64,000 bases of DNA, from NCBI RefSeq assembly GCF_026262505.1, contig NC_067204.1, positions 8,527,797-8,591,796 on the forward strand. Reading direction: 5' to 3'. Made by a program: the position numbers and the translations under genes. This stretch comes from Trichomonas vaginalis G3. Lineage: Eukaryota; Parabasalia; Trichomonadida; Trichomonadidae. Below, piece by piece: positions 1 to 8,314 of this stretch (the stretch's first letter is position 1; every line of letters begins with the position of its first letter). Below the pieces are notes generated by a model. The model was given only the letters and a program-made list of their open reading frames with translations. It ran no database searches and had not been told where the DNA came from.

Positions 1-83
1 ATCCCAACTCTTTGCAGCTTCATTGAACTTCTTAAATGACCTCCATGGATGTTGTTCGAATACTTCTTTCAAGCTCATTTATG
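1..83 (-). CDS. Start of a Polinton gene cut by the window edge
   Basis: Reading leftward from an ATG at 81-83, the first residues are MSLKEVFEQHPWRSFKKFNE. The same start occurs in copy B at about 53900 on the other strand. No family was recognised and only about 27 codons are visible. It lies just downstream of the fibre-tip gene and points the same way. Confidence 0.5.
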
Positions 84-97
84 TAAAGTTAAAGATT

Positions 98-1630
98 TTA
101 ACCAACTCGTATCCAAGCGTGCATTGTTATATAAGGAGGCATATAATCTTTTCCATTACCTGCTGGGTCTGTAATACCAGCTACAACATGTGTATGATTT
201 CCTGCAGTTCCACAGAAAATACCTGTGCTAACATCTTTGGGGTCAGTTGTGATATCATATCTGTTCATTCCCTGTCTATTCGAACCCGCTGCAAGATTTA
301 TATAACCTCTTTTTGTTATTGAATGTGAATGGTTTCCTTCCACAGATGTTCTTCCACTGAACCTATGCATATGTGAAGGAAGGTTTTCAATACCTATTTT
401 CTTTGAACCTCCCATCTTCATTGACTGCGTATTAGTGTAGAATGGAAAACTGTCAACTATTTCATACCATCTACCACCAAATAAAGTGTTTGGATTTATT
501 GGATTCATAGACGTATAAACAGCTCCTATAGGATATATTAAATCATATATGCTCATAACTCTATAAACATATTCTAAAGAACTTATGTCATTAAATACCA
601 TTTGGAATGTATCTCCCGGATGAAATGTTGCATTTGTTCCACTTTTATAATGTAATGTTAGTTCAATAGAATTATCCAAGAAAAATTCAAAAGTATCTGG
701 TTGAAGACCTCTAACAAATTCAAATGGAGTTGCTGGTTCACCATTTATAATTTCTGTTGTAAATGTCATTGTATCTGGTTTCGAAAATTTCTTTGTTAGT
801 TCTGCATCCACATAAGTTTTATCTGCTTTCTTATCTAACATTGCTGGTAGTTCATATGCTTCAAAGTTTCTGGCATGATCTTCGGTATTCCTGCAACTCT
901 TATCTAAATTGTTAAGAGTATCTTTTACGCTTGTACTTGGATTCTCTAATGGTGCACTTGAACCAAGGTCAAAGTTCAATATTATGTCGTCTGCTCTAAC
1001 AGTAGTGAAGGATTTATGTGTATGGTTCTTGTCTGCTTTCTTGTCATATAAATCTTGAGCAGTGAATTTAATATTATGTTCATCCTTCATGACATAAACA
1101 TCTTTACATCTAATGTTTCTCATCGTCGTTATGTCGTCATCCGATGTTAAACCTTGTGGAAAGTTAGGAGGTTTACAATATAATGCATCCCCACCAGTTT
1201 CTTCAACCGTTCCTTCAATACTTTCTATAGCAACAGTTGTGAAGGATTTATGTGTATGGTTCTTGTCTGCTTTCTTATCTAACATTGCTGGTAGTTCATG
1301 TGCTTCAAAGTTTCTGGCATGACTTTCAATGTTCCTGCAACTGTTATCTAAACTGTTAAGAGTATCTTTTACGCTTGTACTTGGATTTTCTAATGGTGCA
1401 CTTGAACCAAGGTCAAAGTTCAATATTATGTCGTCTGCTCTAACAGTAGTGAAGGATTTATGTGTATGGTTCTTGTCAGCTTTACTGTCTAAAGAAGTTT
1501 GAAGTTCATTTATATCGGAGATGTTGTGTTTATGAGATTTCAAAACTTTGTTCGTTGCGTCAAGTTCAACTTTGTCAGCTTTACTTTTAATAGCATCTTC
1601 AAACGTTATTTTTGCCTTAACTCTTAACAT
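98..1630 (-). CDS. Polinton fibre-tip protein, phage tail-fibre-like
   Basis: 510 residues. The N-terminal two thirds consist of repeated blocks beginning KADKNHTHKSFTTV and containing ILNFDLGSSAPLENPS, a layout seen in phage tail-fibre shafts. The last 150 residues resemble the tip or collar domain of phage short tail fibres: YPIGAVYTSMNPINPNTLFGG, then His-rich LPSHMHRFSG, GNHSHS and NHTHVV, ending PPYITMHAWIRVG. Paired HxH motifs in such tips are known to bind metal along a trimer axis. Copy B has one KADKNHTH block where this copy has three, so block number varies. A role in attachment to a host surface is inferred from the fold pattern. It lies directly downstream of the shaft gene on the same strand. 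Confidence 0.75.
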   Translation of the reverse strand: MLRVKAKITFEDAIKSKADKVELDATNKVLKSHKHNISDINELQTSLDSKADKNHTHKSFTTVRADDIILNFDLGSSAPLENPSTSVKDTLNSLDNSCRNIESHARNFEAHELPAMLDKKADKNHTHKSFTTVAIESIEGTVEETGGDALYCKPPNFPQGLTSDDDITTMRNIRCKDVYVMKDEHNIKFTAQDLYDKKADKNHTHKSFTTVRADDIILNFDLGSSAPLENPSTSVKDTLNNLDKSCRNTEDHARNFEAYELPAMLDKKADKTYVDAELTKKFSKPDTMTFTTEIINGEPATPFEFVRGLQPDTFEFFLDNSIELTLHYKSGTNATFHPGDTFQMVFNDISSLEYVYRVMSIYDLIYPIGAVYTSMNPINPNTLFGGRWYEIVDSFPFYTNTQSMKMGGSKKIGIENLPSHMHRFSGRTSVEGNHSHSITKRGYINLAAGSNRQGMNRYDITTDPKDVSTGIFCGTAGNHTHVVAGITDPAGNGKDYMPPYITMHAWIRVG

Positions 1631-1740
1631 AAATCTTGGTTCAACTAATACACCATTAACAGAGAAAGTAGAGGCATAAATTTCATCGTTATAACTAAAT
1701 GCTTCTGGTGCTTTACCTGTGTCATACTGTACAGTACAGC

Positions 1741-3606
1741 TTATGTCATAACCTTTAGCACGAATGTATTTATATCTTCTTTCATTAACATTTTTTTCTT
1801 CGCTTCATCACTTCGTGTTAAATATCCATGGTAGTCCGTTATAATCTGTTCGTCTGAAGTTATATAATGAACGTGGTTTTTATCTGCTTTTTCGGCTAAT
1901 TTCTCATTAACATCATTCACTTCTAATTCAACTCTTCCGCCAGAACTCTTATTATCATTAATCTTTTTCATTAATTCGGTAATTACGTCATAAAGACTAT
2001 ATTCTGTTTTCGGTTTTGTAAATAATGAGTCAAAATTTCTTTTCATCATTACATCGCTGACATTAATGATATCACCAATTCCTTTTTCATTTATTCTCTT
2101 CATTAATTCTGCAATAATGACGAATATATAATCTGTTAATTTATTCTCTTCATCGAGGGTTATAGAATGTTTTGAAATTGAATCATTAACTCCTCTAAAT
2201 AAATCAATAACTTCAGGATACACGTTTTTAATGTCTTGAATAACCCGACCAGTATCCTCGCCACTATGTGGCTCTGAGCCCGTTGGGCTCTGTTGTTCAT
2301 GTTCTTCGTTCCCGTCGTTACGTGGTTTTATATCTCTAACCATCATCAACGCAGCCATAACCGGAGGGTTTGTTGCTACCTGTTCGAAAATCCGTCCGTT
2401 ATGTATGGTATATCTAAATAATTTCTTTGTGTTTGTTAAAACATTTGAAACAAGTCTTTTAAAACCATCTACAAAATTTCCTGTTTCACCTAATGTTCTT
2501 GCAGCATTTACAAGCTCACCCATTCCCGCTTTTGACCCCAAAAACGTCCATATTGCATTTATTTCACTCTGTATAGTTGTCCATTCAGCGAAACTAACAC
2601 CCGCATTCGCTAAGCTGAAAATGAAATTCAGTGGATCGAACTTAATTCCACCTTCTTTTTCAATTTCAACGAACTCACTAACATGAGATTTTAAATATTC
2701 TTTCGTTAAAATTGTTTTCCCCGATGTTATGTCATTAACGAAACTATCACCGTCAAAAGTTAACGAATTCAATTTCGTCGTTGATGCTTTTATTTCATAC
2801 ACCGCTTTATCGATAGTTTTTGGCTCACCTTCTTTAGAAGCATATGAAACATTAATGAATGAATTATATGTATTCGTGAATGAGTTAAAATCAATGATTT
2901 TCATTAATGACGCCTTTAATGATTCATTAACTGTTGAATCCCTTAAAACAATTAATGAACTGTCATGGGCTTCGCCCTGGTCGCTTCGGTCTGAAAGACC
3001 TTCAGGACTCAAAGAGTCCGTTTGCGACTTTATGAAAGGTACACTGCAAACCGTCGAGTTTGGATCAAATGCTGTAGTTGGTGCAGGAATATTAATGATA
3101 TAAGTCATTAAATCATTAAGTGACGTAAATAATGTTGTCGTTTTTGATTTAATTTCTTTAGCATCTGTTATATATGGTAATTTTATTTCTGTAGTTTCTG
3201 AATTAAAGATATTCGCTAAAATGTTTTGTAAACTGTTTTGAACAGCTGTGTAAACCGTTGAATCCGGAACTCTTACGATTTCACCATCCTTAATAAAAGG
3301 CATTGTACATGACGTAGTGCTTGGGTCAAATCTTTCGGGATTATAATTCAACATATATTCTAACGCTTCATATACAGACCTATAAACAGTTGTGTCGTTC
3401 TTCATGACAACTTCACCATTTACAATGAATGGCATTGTACATGGAGTTAAAATAGGGTCAAACTTTTCATAGTCCTTCCATGTTATGTATTTCTCGGTAT
3501 TTCCATCAGAAATAACAATATATTTGTCAGTAAGTGTGAGAGAGTATTGACCAAAATATAAACGTTTAGCTCTGTCAGCTTCATACGCATATGCAGCAAT
3601 ACTCAT
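1741..3606 (-). CDS. Polinton fibre-shaft protein, repeat-module version
   Basis: 621 residues. It starts MSIAAYAYE, nearly identical to the start of the copy B shaft. The next 200 residues are imperfect repeats of about 50-60 residues with the theme FDPxxTxCTMPFIxxGE...DSTVYxSL. One repeat is interrupted by the insert SQTDSLSPEGLSDRSDQGEA, which is encoded by GC-rich mini-hairpins (2967-3019). The C-terminal end contains KLAEKADKNHVHYITSDEQI, which also occurs in copy B. The middle does not resemble the collagen-like copy B shaft. The gene starts divergently from 3624, with 17 bp between the two ATGs. A structural, fibre-like role is inferred. Confidence 0.65.
   Translation of the reverse strand: MSIAAYAYEADRAKRLYFGQYSLTLTDKYIVISDGNTEKYITWKDYEKFDPILTPCTMPFIVNGEVVMKNDTTVYRSVYEALEYMLNYNPERFDPSTTSCTMPFIKDGEIVRVPDSTVYTAVQNSLQNILANIFNSETTEIKLPYITDAKEIKSKTTTLFTSLNDLMTYIINIPAPTTAFDPNSTVCSVPFIKSQTDSLSPEGLSDRSDQGEAHDSSLIVLRDSTVNESLKASLMKIIDFNSFTNTYNSFINVSYASKEGEPKTIDKAVYEIKASTTKLNSLTFDGDSFVNDITSGKTILTKEYLKSHVSEFVEIEKEGGIKFDPLNFIFSLANAGVSFAEWTTIQSEINAIWTFLGSKAGMGELVNAARTLGETGNFVDGFKRLVSNVLTNTKKLFRYTIHNGRIFEQVATNPPVMAALMMVRDIKPRNDGNEEHEQQSPTGSEPHSGEDTGRVIQDIKNVYPEVIDLFRGVNDSISKHSITLDEENKLTDYIFVIIAELMKRINEKGIGDIINVSDVMMKRNFDSLFTKPKTEYSLYDVITELMKKINDNKSSGGRVELEVNDVNEKLAEKADKNHVHYITSDEQIITDYHGYLTRSDEAKKKMLMKEDINTFVLKVMT
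2261..2290. repeat. GC-rich mini-hairpin cluster in fibre-shaft gene
   Basis: Three small palindromes lie together in very AT-rich coding DNA: CCACTATGTGG, GGCTCTGAGCC and GAGCCCGTTGGGCTC (the last at 2276-2290). They are read through in frame as part of the segment EEHEQQSPTGSEPHSGEDTG, whose composition differs from its surroundings. Confidence 0.6.
2967..3019. repeat. GC-rich mini-hairpin cluster inserted in a protein repeat
   Basis: This holds GGGCTTCGCCC-like, GGTCGCTTCGGTC and GGACTCAAAGAGTCC hairpins (the last at 3005-3019, with an AAA loop). It encodes an extra peptide that the neighbouring internal repeats of the shaft protein lack, so it looks like an in-frame insertion. Confidence 0.65.
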
Positions 3607-3623
3607 ATTTTAATGAGAATAAA

Positions 3624-4400
3624 ATGTTGTTCTATTTGCAAAGTACAGACCCAAACGAATACGGGACAGTAAAGCTACAAACAAACTTAGGTCTTCAGAA
3701 TGAAGCACTTGCTTTCAGAGTTGTTGACTTCAATACTATCGCTTCATTCGTTATAACAGATGAAACAGATTTCATGGAGCTTGAAATAGATGGAAAGAAG
3801 CACGAAATAAGATTTCACAATAATGTAGAATATAAGATGGAAACATTAGCTGGAGTGTTAAATGCGCTCATAAATACTACAATAAACAAGGAGAACGAAG
3901 AAAACTTAATGAATGTTAAACTTATTGCAGGAGTTTTGAAGTTCAGTTATGCGAAGGAGTTTAAGATAACACGAATGAGTCATAGAGTTCAACTTCTTTT
4001 GGGAGCATACCATATGACATGTCCTTTGAAAAGTGTTGACAAAACGATTGAGATGAAATCTGTTCCATACGTATGTTATGGTAATTGTTTATACGTTGAG
4101 TCAAAAATAGCTAATGTCACAGGCATTTCAGGAGTTAATAGTAAAGGTTCAGTAGAATATAAATCCTTCTGTTATGCAGTCAATTCAATGTTCATTCCAA
4201 ACGTTCCTGTCATAGTAACTCATTTAGGTAAATGGGTTCGCATTAGTCCTCATAATTTGAAAGACATGCAATTCAGACTTGTTGACTTTCAAGGAGAGCC
4301 TGTAGAACTGAAGGCACCAGTGCGAATGACTGTTGAAGTTGACTTTTTAGAAAATATTAAATGCAACAGCTTACAAGAGAACTCAGAGCTAAAAATATAA
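3624..4400 (+). CDS. Polinton structural-type protein (minor capsid candidate)
   Basis: 258 residues from the ATG at 3624 (MLFYLQSTDPNEYGTVKLQ). An upstream in-frame ATG at 3591 would overlap the divergent fibre gene, and copy B supports the 3624 start. It is beta-rich and ends FRLVDFQGEPVELKAPVRM followed by TVEVDFL. That closing strand pattern is similar to the end of the protein at 6567. No family was recognised with certainty; a minor-capsid or penton-type role is a guess from position between fibre and ATPase genes. The 3' end overlaps the next gene by 40 bp. Confidence 0.55.
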   Translation: MLFYLQSTDPNEYGTVKLQTNLGLQNEALAFRVVDFNTIASFVITDETDFMELEIDGKKHEIRFHNNVEYKMETLAGVLNALINTTINKENEENLMNVKLIAGVLKFSYAKEFKITRMSHRVQLLLGAYHMTCPLKSVDKTIEMKSVPYVCYGNCLYVESKIANVTGISGVNSKGSVEYKSFCYAVNSMFIPNVPVIVTHLGKWVRISPHNLKDMQFRLVDFQGEPVELKAPVRMTVEVDFLENIKCNSLQENSELKI

Positions 4401-4630
4401 AGTATGAATGTTATGTATTAGGTCATGAACTTTGGTTATTGCTGTTTGATGAAACAAATGAATTAGTTATGTCAGTCAAGAGAACAGAAAAAGGCGTCAA
4501 AGGCGCCGAGCGCAAAGCGCTATATTGTGTTAGTGAAAACTGCACCAAGTCAATAAGATTAGGTTTGCATTATGAAGATGAGTTCGATACTGTTGAAGAA
4601 GTTTTGGATAGATATTACAAATTGCTTTAA
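4361..4630 (+). CDS. Small Polinton protein, unknown
   Basis: 89 residues, overlapping the end of the previous gene in another frame. It is conserved without length change in copy B (49784-50053). The stretch EKGVKGAERKALY is encoded by a GC-rich mini-hairpin (4502-4521) that both copies carry. It contains three Cys residues (ECYVLG, YCVSENC) and an acidic C-terminal third. Function is unknown. Confidence 0.55.
   Translation: MQQLTRELRAKNIKYECYVLGHELWLLLFDETNELVMSVKRTEKGVKGAERKALYCVSENCTKSIRLGLHYEDEFDTVEEVLDRYYKLL
4502..4521. repeat. GC-rich mini-hairpin in coding sequence
   Basis: GGCGCC is followed directly by AGCGCAAAGCGCT, a 5-bp stem with an AAA loop. The same sequence sits at the matching place in copy B (about 49895-49920), so it predates their separation. 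Confidence 0.6.
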
Positions 4631-4757
4631 TTTACTAAAACATATTTCAAACAAAGCTTATATTCTGTTGAAAGTTTTGTATACTCGTTCGAATATTTAT
4701 ACTTAAACTCAACTCCTGTAGTTCCTGGTATTTCAATGATGCGGATGTTACCTATTT

Positions 4758-5240
4758 TCATGAATATTGGTGTTTGACCACAGCATTCGATTTCAGGGTC
4801 GAGATAGTCAATGACACATTGTTTCCTGTTATTCGTGATATAACATTTTCAAGGTCCTCCTTTGTTAGAATTATTTGGTTCTTGCTTATAAGATTTATCA
4901 AAAGCTTCTTATCGTCTTTGAGTAAAATTGTTTGGTATAACTGAAGAAGGTAATGGTCTACGTTATCTGAAGGATTTGTTTGAACATTTGTGTAAGGGTT
5001 GTCGTTGGCTTCTCTTGAAAGAATTTGGTCCAGTGGTGGATACTCTAACTTAACATCTGATGTAGCGTTAGCGTTTGAAGCTGAGTTTAAATTCACGGAT
5101 TTCAGTTCTGGTTCTTTTTCTTTCAAACACTCTGAACTATAGTTCTTTATGACAATATTGTTTGTCGTTCGTGAGTCAACATTTGATGTTGGTTCAATTG
5201 GAACATTAACGGCACCAGCTAAGATGGATTTGCTTCTCAT
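4758..5240 (-). CDS. Polinton protein, unknown, Asn/Ser-rich N-terminus
   Basis: 160 residues starting MRSKSILAGAVNVPIEPTS. The N-terminal half is low-complexity and rich in Asn and Ser; the second half is helical and polar (HYLLQLYQTILLKDDKKLL). The copy B homologue is longer (204 residues). It is divergently paired with the gene at 5266, with 25 bp between starts. No family was recognised; a virion-associated role is inferred from context only. Confidence 0.5.
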   Translation of the reverse strand: MRSKSILAGAVNVPIEPTSNVDSRTTNNIVIKNYSSECLKEKEPELKSVNLNSASNANATSDVKLEYPPLDQILSREANDNPYTNVQTNPSDNVDHYLLQLYQTILLKDDKKLLINLISKNQIILTKEDLENVISRITGNNVSLTISTLKSNAVVKHQYS

Positions 5241-5265
5241 TTCATATAGAATAAAAACCTTTTAT

Positions 5266-5583
5266 ATGTATGAAATGAACAATATACTCGACAAGGGTTT
5301 GAATGTAAAGCTAACGAATGAAAATATTGTTGAATTCACTGAGACAGGAGCTGTGTATAAAGATGTAGAACTACTGAACAAAAGAGCAAAGGGAAGAAGC
5401 AGGAACATGAACAAAGGGTGGAAGCCTATAAAAATTTATGTCAATGATGGCTCAGGAGGTTCAAACATAAAGTATGCAGAAAGTTATAGAGTTTATGCTC
5501 TCAAAGGTGAAAAGCCTTCATTTAAGAACAGCTATTCTAACGCATATCCTCAAAAGCTAACGGATGGGAAGTGGATGATATGA
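5266..5583 (+). CDS. Small Polinton protein, unknown
   Basis: 105 residues from the ATG at 5266 (MYEMNNILDKGLNVKLTNEN). An upstream in-frame ATG at 5149 lies inside the divergent neighbour and is unlikely to be used. It contains a basic stretch (NKRAKGRSRNMNKGWKPIK) and a Gly/Ser turn (NDGSGGSN). Copy B has the same protein with a longer C-terminus (48746-49147). No family was recognised. Confidence 0.5.
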   Translation: MYEMNNILDKGLNVKLTNENIVEFTETGAVYKDVELLNKRAKGRSRNMNKGWKPIKIYVNDGSGGSNIKYAESYRVYALKGEKPSFKNSYSNAYPQKLTDGKWMI

Positions 5584-5662
5584 ATGACAGCAAAAATATT
5601 AACAGAAATGGCGACAGAGATGCATGGAATTTGTTTACCATCAGTCAATTGAAGGTTAAACT

Positions 5663-6550
5663 TTAAAACAATGTTGGTCGTTCCCATGGAATATTTTTGA
5701 CTTTAATGGTATTAGTCATGATATGAATCTCAAGGTATGAACGAGGAGAGATGAGAGACTTATATGCTTCCCAAATTTCTTCAAAAGGTAATGTTATACC
5801 TGACTGTTTCCAAATGAGTTCAATATCATAACGTGAGAAACCTTGAAAGATAACGAAGTCAGTTATGAGACGTTTTATGTTTAAAGCTAAAAACCTCCAT
5901 GTTTGCATAAGTATTGCTACAGTTAAGTGGTAATGTCTGACTTTAGTAATGATGTTAGCTAATGGTGAGTCAGGCTTTGACACTAAACCTTTTCCGGCGA
6001 AGTCGTCGCAAACGAGCAGAGTGTTTGAAGGATATTTTTTGAAGGGGTATTTTGAAAGTTTTGATAGAATGTAGTTTGTCAGTCGTTTCATATCGTAAAC
6101 TCCTGAGTACTGACGTAAGTGGTGTTTGTCAATAATTCTTTCCATCTCTTCTGAAGTCTTTTGCATTCCTGACTGTATAAATTCAACGATGGCATAATAT
6201 TTCCTCTTACGTCGAACGTAACGTTGAAGAAATTCAATGAGTTCACTGTCTGGAACTTTAACGACAGAGGCTTGAACTTTTGACATAAATGTTTTCGCTG
6301 TTGAGTCCATAGAGTCTGAAGTTGCTGATATAATGATTTGGTCATAATATGAGTCGTTTCCTAAACGCTCTGTTATGAGTATATGACGAATGAGGTTAAA
6401 TGTCTTACCTGAACCCATCTTTCCACAATAGAAATAAACGCCATTTGAACAGAACTCATAGTCCTTACTGAAAGGAAGAATGAGAGAAGAGTTAAGTTTG
6501 TCTGTAGTTTCATTCATGTCTTCATCTACGTCATGTATTAAATGCTTCAT
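5663..6550 (-). CDS. Polinton DNA-packaging ATPase (FtsK/HerA, A32-like)
   Basis: 295 residues. The Walker A motif is YFYCGKMGSGKTFNLI near residue 42-50; the Walker B region is NTLLVCDDFAGKG near residue 180. A downstream FQGFSRYDIELIWKQSG segment fits the sensor/arginine region of A32-like packaging ATPases. Length agrees with the Polinton and large-DNA-virus family. Such enzymes pump genomic DNA into preformed capsids. The gene is divergent from the structural protein at 6567, with only 16 bp between the two ATGs. Copy B carries a broken version at 47867-48749. Confidence 0.85.
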   Translation of the reverse strand: MKHLIHDVDEDMNETTDKLNSSLILPFSKDYEFCSNGVYFYCGKMGSGKTFNLIRHILITERLGNDSYYDQIIISATSDSMDSTAKTFMSKVQASVVKVPDSELIEFLQRYVRRKRKYYAIVEFIQSGMQKTSEEMERIIDKHHLRQYSGVYDMKRLTNYILSKLSKYPFKKYPSNTLLVCDDFAGKGLVSKPDSPLANIITKVRHYHLTVAILMQTWRFLALNIKRLITDFVIFQGFSRYDIELIWKQSGITLPFEEIWEAYKSLISPRSYLEIHIMTNTIKVKNIPWERPTLF

Positions 6551-6566
6551 TTTATCTCCATTAAAA

Positions 6567-7448
6567 ATGCAAGTCAGAAATATTCAGAACATAGCACCGA
6601 GTCTAACTGACAAGAGTATAAAGATATACTATGAACACGTTATGATGAAACCTACCAAAATTCAAGAAAGTCAGTATACTTATGAATATCCAAGGCACTG
6701 GGTAGAGTATGTAGGAGGTGAGAAAGCTATTGAAATCAGACAGGTTCGAAGTATTCCAGCAGGAAGAACAATATTATTGAAGAACTTTAATGTTTTGAGG
6801 TATAATGATGAAACAAAGAAGCAAGATAGTTTTCCCATTGCTGTGTATGTGAACCTAGACACAGGAGATGACATGAAAGTTTTTAACACAAAGCTTCAAA
6901 CGGTAGTGAGAGAACAACTGACTGCGGAAGGACATCCATTACCTTCAGAAGTTAGCATAGCATATAATTTTGAAACAAACTCAATAGATTTTAAAGTCGT
7001 CTCTGCAAAGAAGTCAGGTTTTACATTTAATGAAGCAGATGTATATTCGAATGAAAACTTCAAAGCTATTGCATGGTTAGATAATGACGATTGCTTTAAG
7101 AAAATATTTAAATTCAGTGACTCAACGATGTCAATAGATGACCTTCGTGGAATGTTACCATCGACGTTTACAGTTGAAGGTTCAGCAGGATTGCTTACAA
7201 GATTGTCAATTGGTGGTATTTGGTCTCGTGAGAACATTGTTATAAAATCCAGTATAAGTGAATTTGCTGAAGAATCTATATTATGTCTTTCAAACTATAT
7301 GTATTCGCCGCCGAAGCATTATAGTATAACAAACTTTGTCAGTAAGTTTAACATAAGACTTGTCGAACCTTCTTCAATGAAAGATGTTGTGCTACCTAAA
7401 GACGGAAAGGATGGACTCATTATTGAAATGATTTTAATAGCATATTAA
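6567..7448 (+). CDS. Polinton capsid-region protein (capsid or penton candidate)
   Basis: 294 residues from the ATG at 6567 (MQVRNIQNIAPSLTDKSIKI). The in-frame ATG at 6480 lies inside the divergent ATPase gene and is rejected. It is beta-rich with few charged clusters and ends FNIRLVEPSSMKDVV...GLIIEMILIAY, a closing pattern shared with the protein at 3624. Position next to the ATPase fits a capsid component. At 294 residues it is short for a double-jelly-roll major capsid protein, so penton or minor capsid is at least as likely. Copy B encodes a protein differing at about five residues. Confidence 0.6.
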   Translation: MQVRNIQNIAPSLTDKSIKIYYEHVMMKPTKIQESQYTYEYPRHWVEYVGGEKAIEIRQVRSIPAGRTILLKNFNVLRYNDETKKQDSFPIAVYVNLDTGDDMKVFNTKLQTVVREQLTAEGHPLPSEVSIAYNFETNSIDFKVVSAKKSGFTFNEADVYSNENFKAIAWLDNDDCFKKIFKFSDSTMSIDDLRGMLPSTFTVEGSAGLLTRLSIGGIWSRENIVIKSSISEFAEESILCLSNYMYSPPKHYSITNFVSKFNIRLVEPSSMKDVVLPKDGKDGLIIEMILIAY

Positions 7449-7646
7449 ATGAGCTTGTTCTTGAAGGTCATTCATGATGAAATAACTGTTGTAGAAGATG
7501 TTAGCAATTGTTCAGACATTTTATTGAGAATAGATGATATAAGAAAGAAGTTTATGAATGAGAATGTTTATGTTTCATTGACTTTCTCCAGTAACGAGAA
7601 CTTTTATGAGATAATATTGAAGAGAGATGATTTTAATATGGTGTAA
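7449..7646 (+). CDS. Small Polinton protein, unknown
   Basis: 65 residues, starting immediately after the previous stop (TAAATG) with no spacer and ending the same way against the next gene. It contains a heptad-like segment (DILLRIDDIRKKF) and an acidic-hydrophobic tail. Copy B has 74 residues because of a net 27-bp in-frame insert built of GC-rich mini-hairpins. Function is unknown. Confidence 0.5.
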   Translation: MSLFLKVIHDEITVVEDVSNCSDILLRIDDIRKKFMNENVYVSLTFSSNENFYEIILKRDDFNMV

Positions 7647-8162
7647 ATGGTAGCTTGGGCAGCTTTAGGCGCAATGGGAACAAAAGCATTAGCATTTGGA
7701 GCAAAAGCACTTGGAGCTTATGACGCAGTAAATAAAATGAGTGGAGGAAGGGTTTCGAAGACATTAGATGCAAATAAAGGGAAGATTGGAGGCTGGGTTG
7801 CAAAGAAGTTAAGATTAAATAAAATAGGGCTCATAAATAAAGCATCCAATTTGGTTGCGACTGAGTCAGAAAATGCTTTAGGAAAGGACGATGAGTTTGC
7901 AAAACACGCAAAAGACTTTAATGACCAGATGAAAGGTGAAACAATGCATTTAAATAGATTCGATGGAACTCTTCCTCCACCAGTAGTTCTTCCGTATGGT
8001 CCCTATGGAATGTATGGAAATCCTTACGAAAGACCATTTGACCCATTGACTGGTGGAAGTAACTGGTATCATTACGGTCGAAGAAGAAAGACAGTCAAGT
8101 TGGAGACAGATGTGAAGAAAGCAACTAAAAAGAAACCAAGGAAGAGAGTTATAAAGCAATGA
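7647..8162 (+). CDS. Polinton protein with Gly/Ala N-terminus and basic tail
   Basis: 171 residues. The N-terminus, MVAWAALGAMGTKALAFGAK, is Gly/Ala-rich and probably an amphipathic or membrane-active helix. The middle has a Pro/Tyr/Gly segment (LPYGPYGMYGNPYERPF), and the C-terminus is strongly basic (KKATKKKPRKRVIKQ). This two-part layout recalls adenovirus-type cement/lytic protein VI joined to a basic core peptide, but that is analogy, not detected homology. It starts directly at the previous stop codon. Copy B encodes an almost identical protein. Confidence 0.55.
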   Translation: MVAWAALGAMGTKALAFGAKALGAYDAVNKMSGGRVSKTLDANKGKIGGWVAKKLRLNKIGLINKASNLVATESENALGKDDEFAKHAKDFNDQMKGETMHLNRFDGTLPPPVVLPYGPYGMYGNPYERPFDPLTGGSNWYHYGRRRKTVKLETDVKKATKKKPRKRVIKQ

Positions 8163-8168
8163 ATTCAT

Positions 8169-8217
8169 GAGGTGAAAAAACAGGTGAAAAAAGAGGTGAC
8201 ATCTCACCACTTCACCT
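8169..8217. promoter_or_regulatory. GAGGTGA/TCACCT inverted module, copy 1
   Basis: GAGGTGAAAAAACAGGTGAA then AAAAGAGGTGA, a short spacer, and TCTCACCACTTCACCT. The repeated GGTGA on one side and TCACC on the other can form a hairpin. It begins 6 bp after a stop codon and lies upstream of the gene at 8315. The same module recurs nine more times between genes of copy B and was not seen in host DNA. Whether it acts in transcript ending, initiation or replication cannot be told from sequence. Confidence 0.6.
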
Positions 8218-8314
8218 AAATTTAAATGGATGTTTTCATACGTGTGAGGGTGGTGATATCATTAATTTTTAAGTTTATTTTTATATTTTACTGAAAATTT
8301 TTATTTGGATGTAA

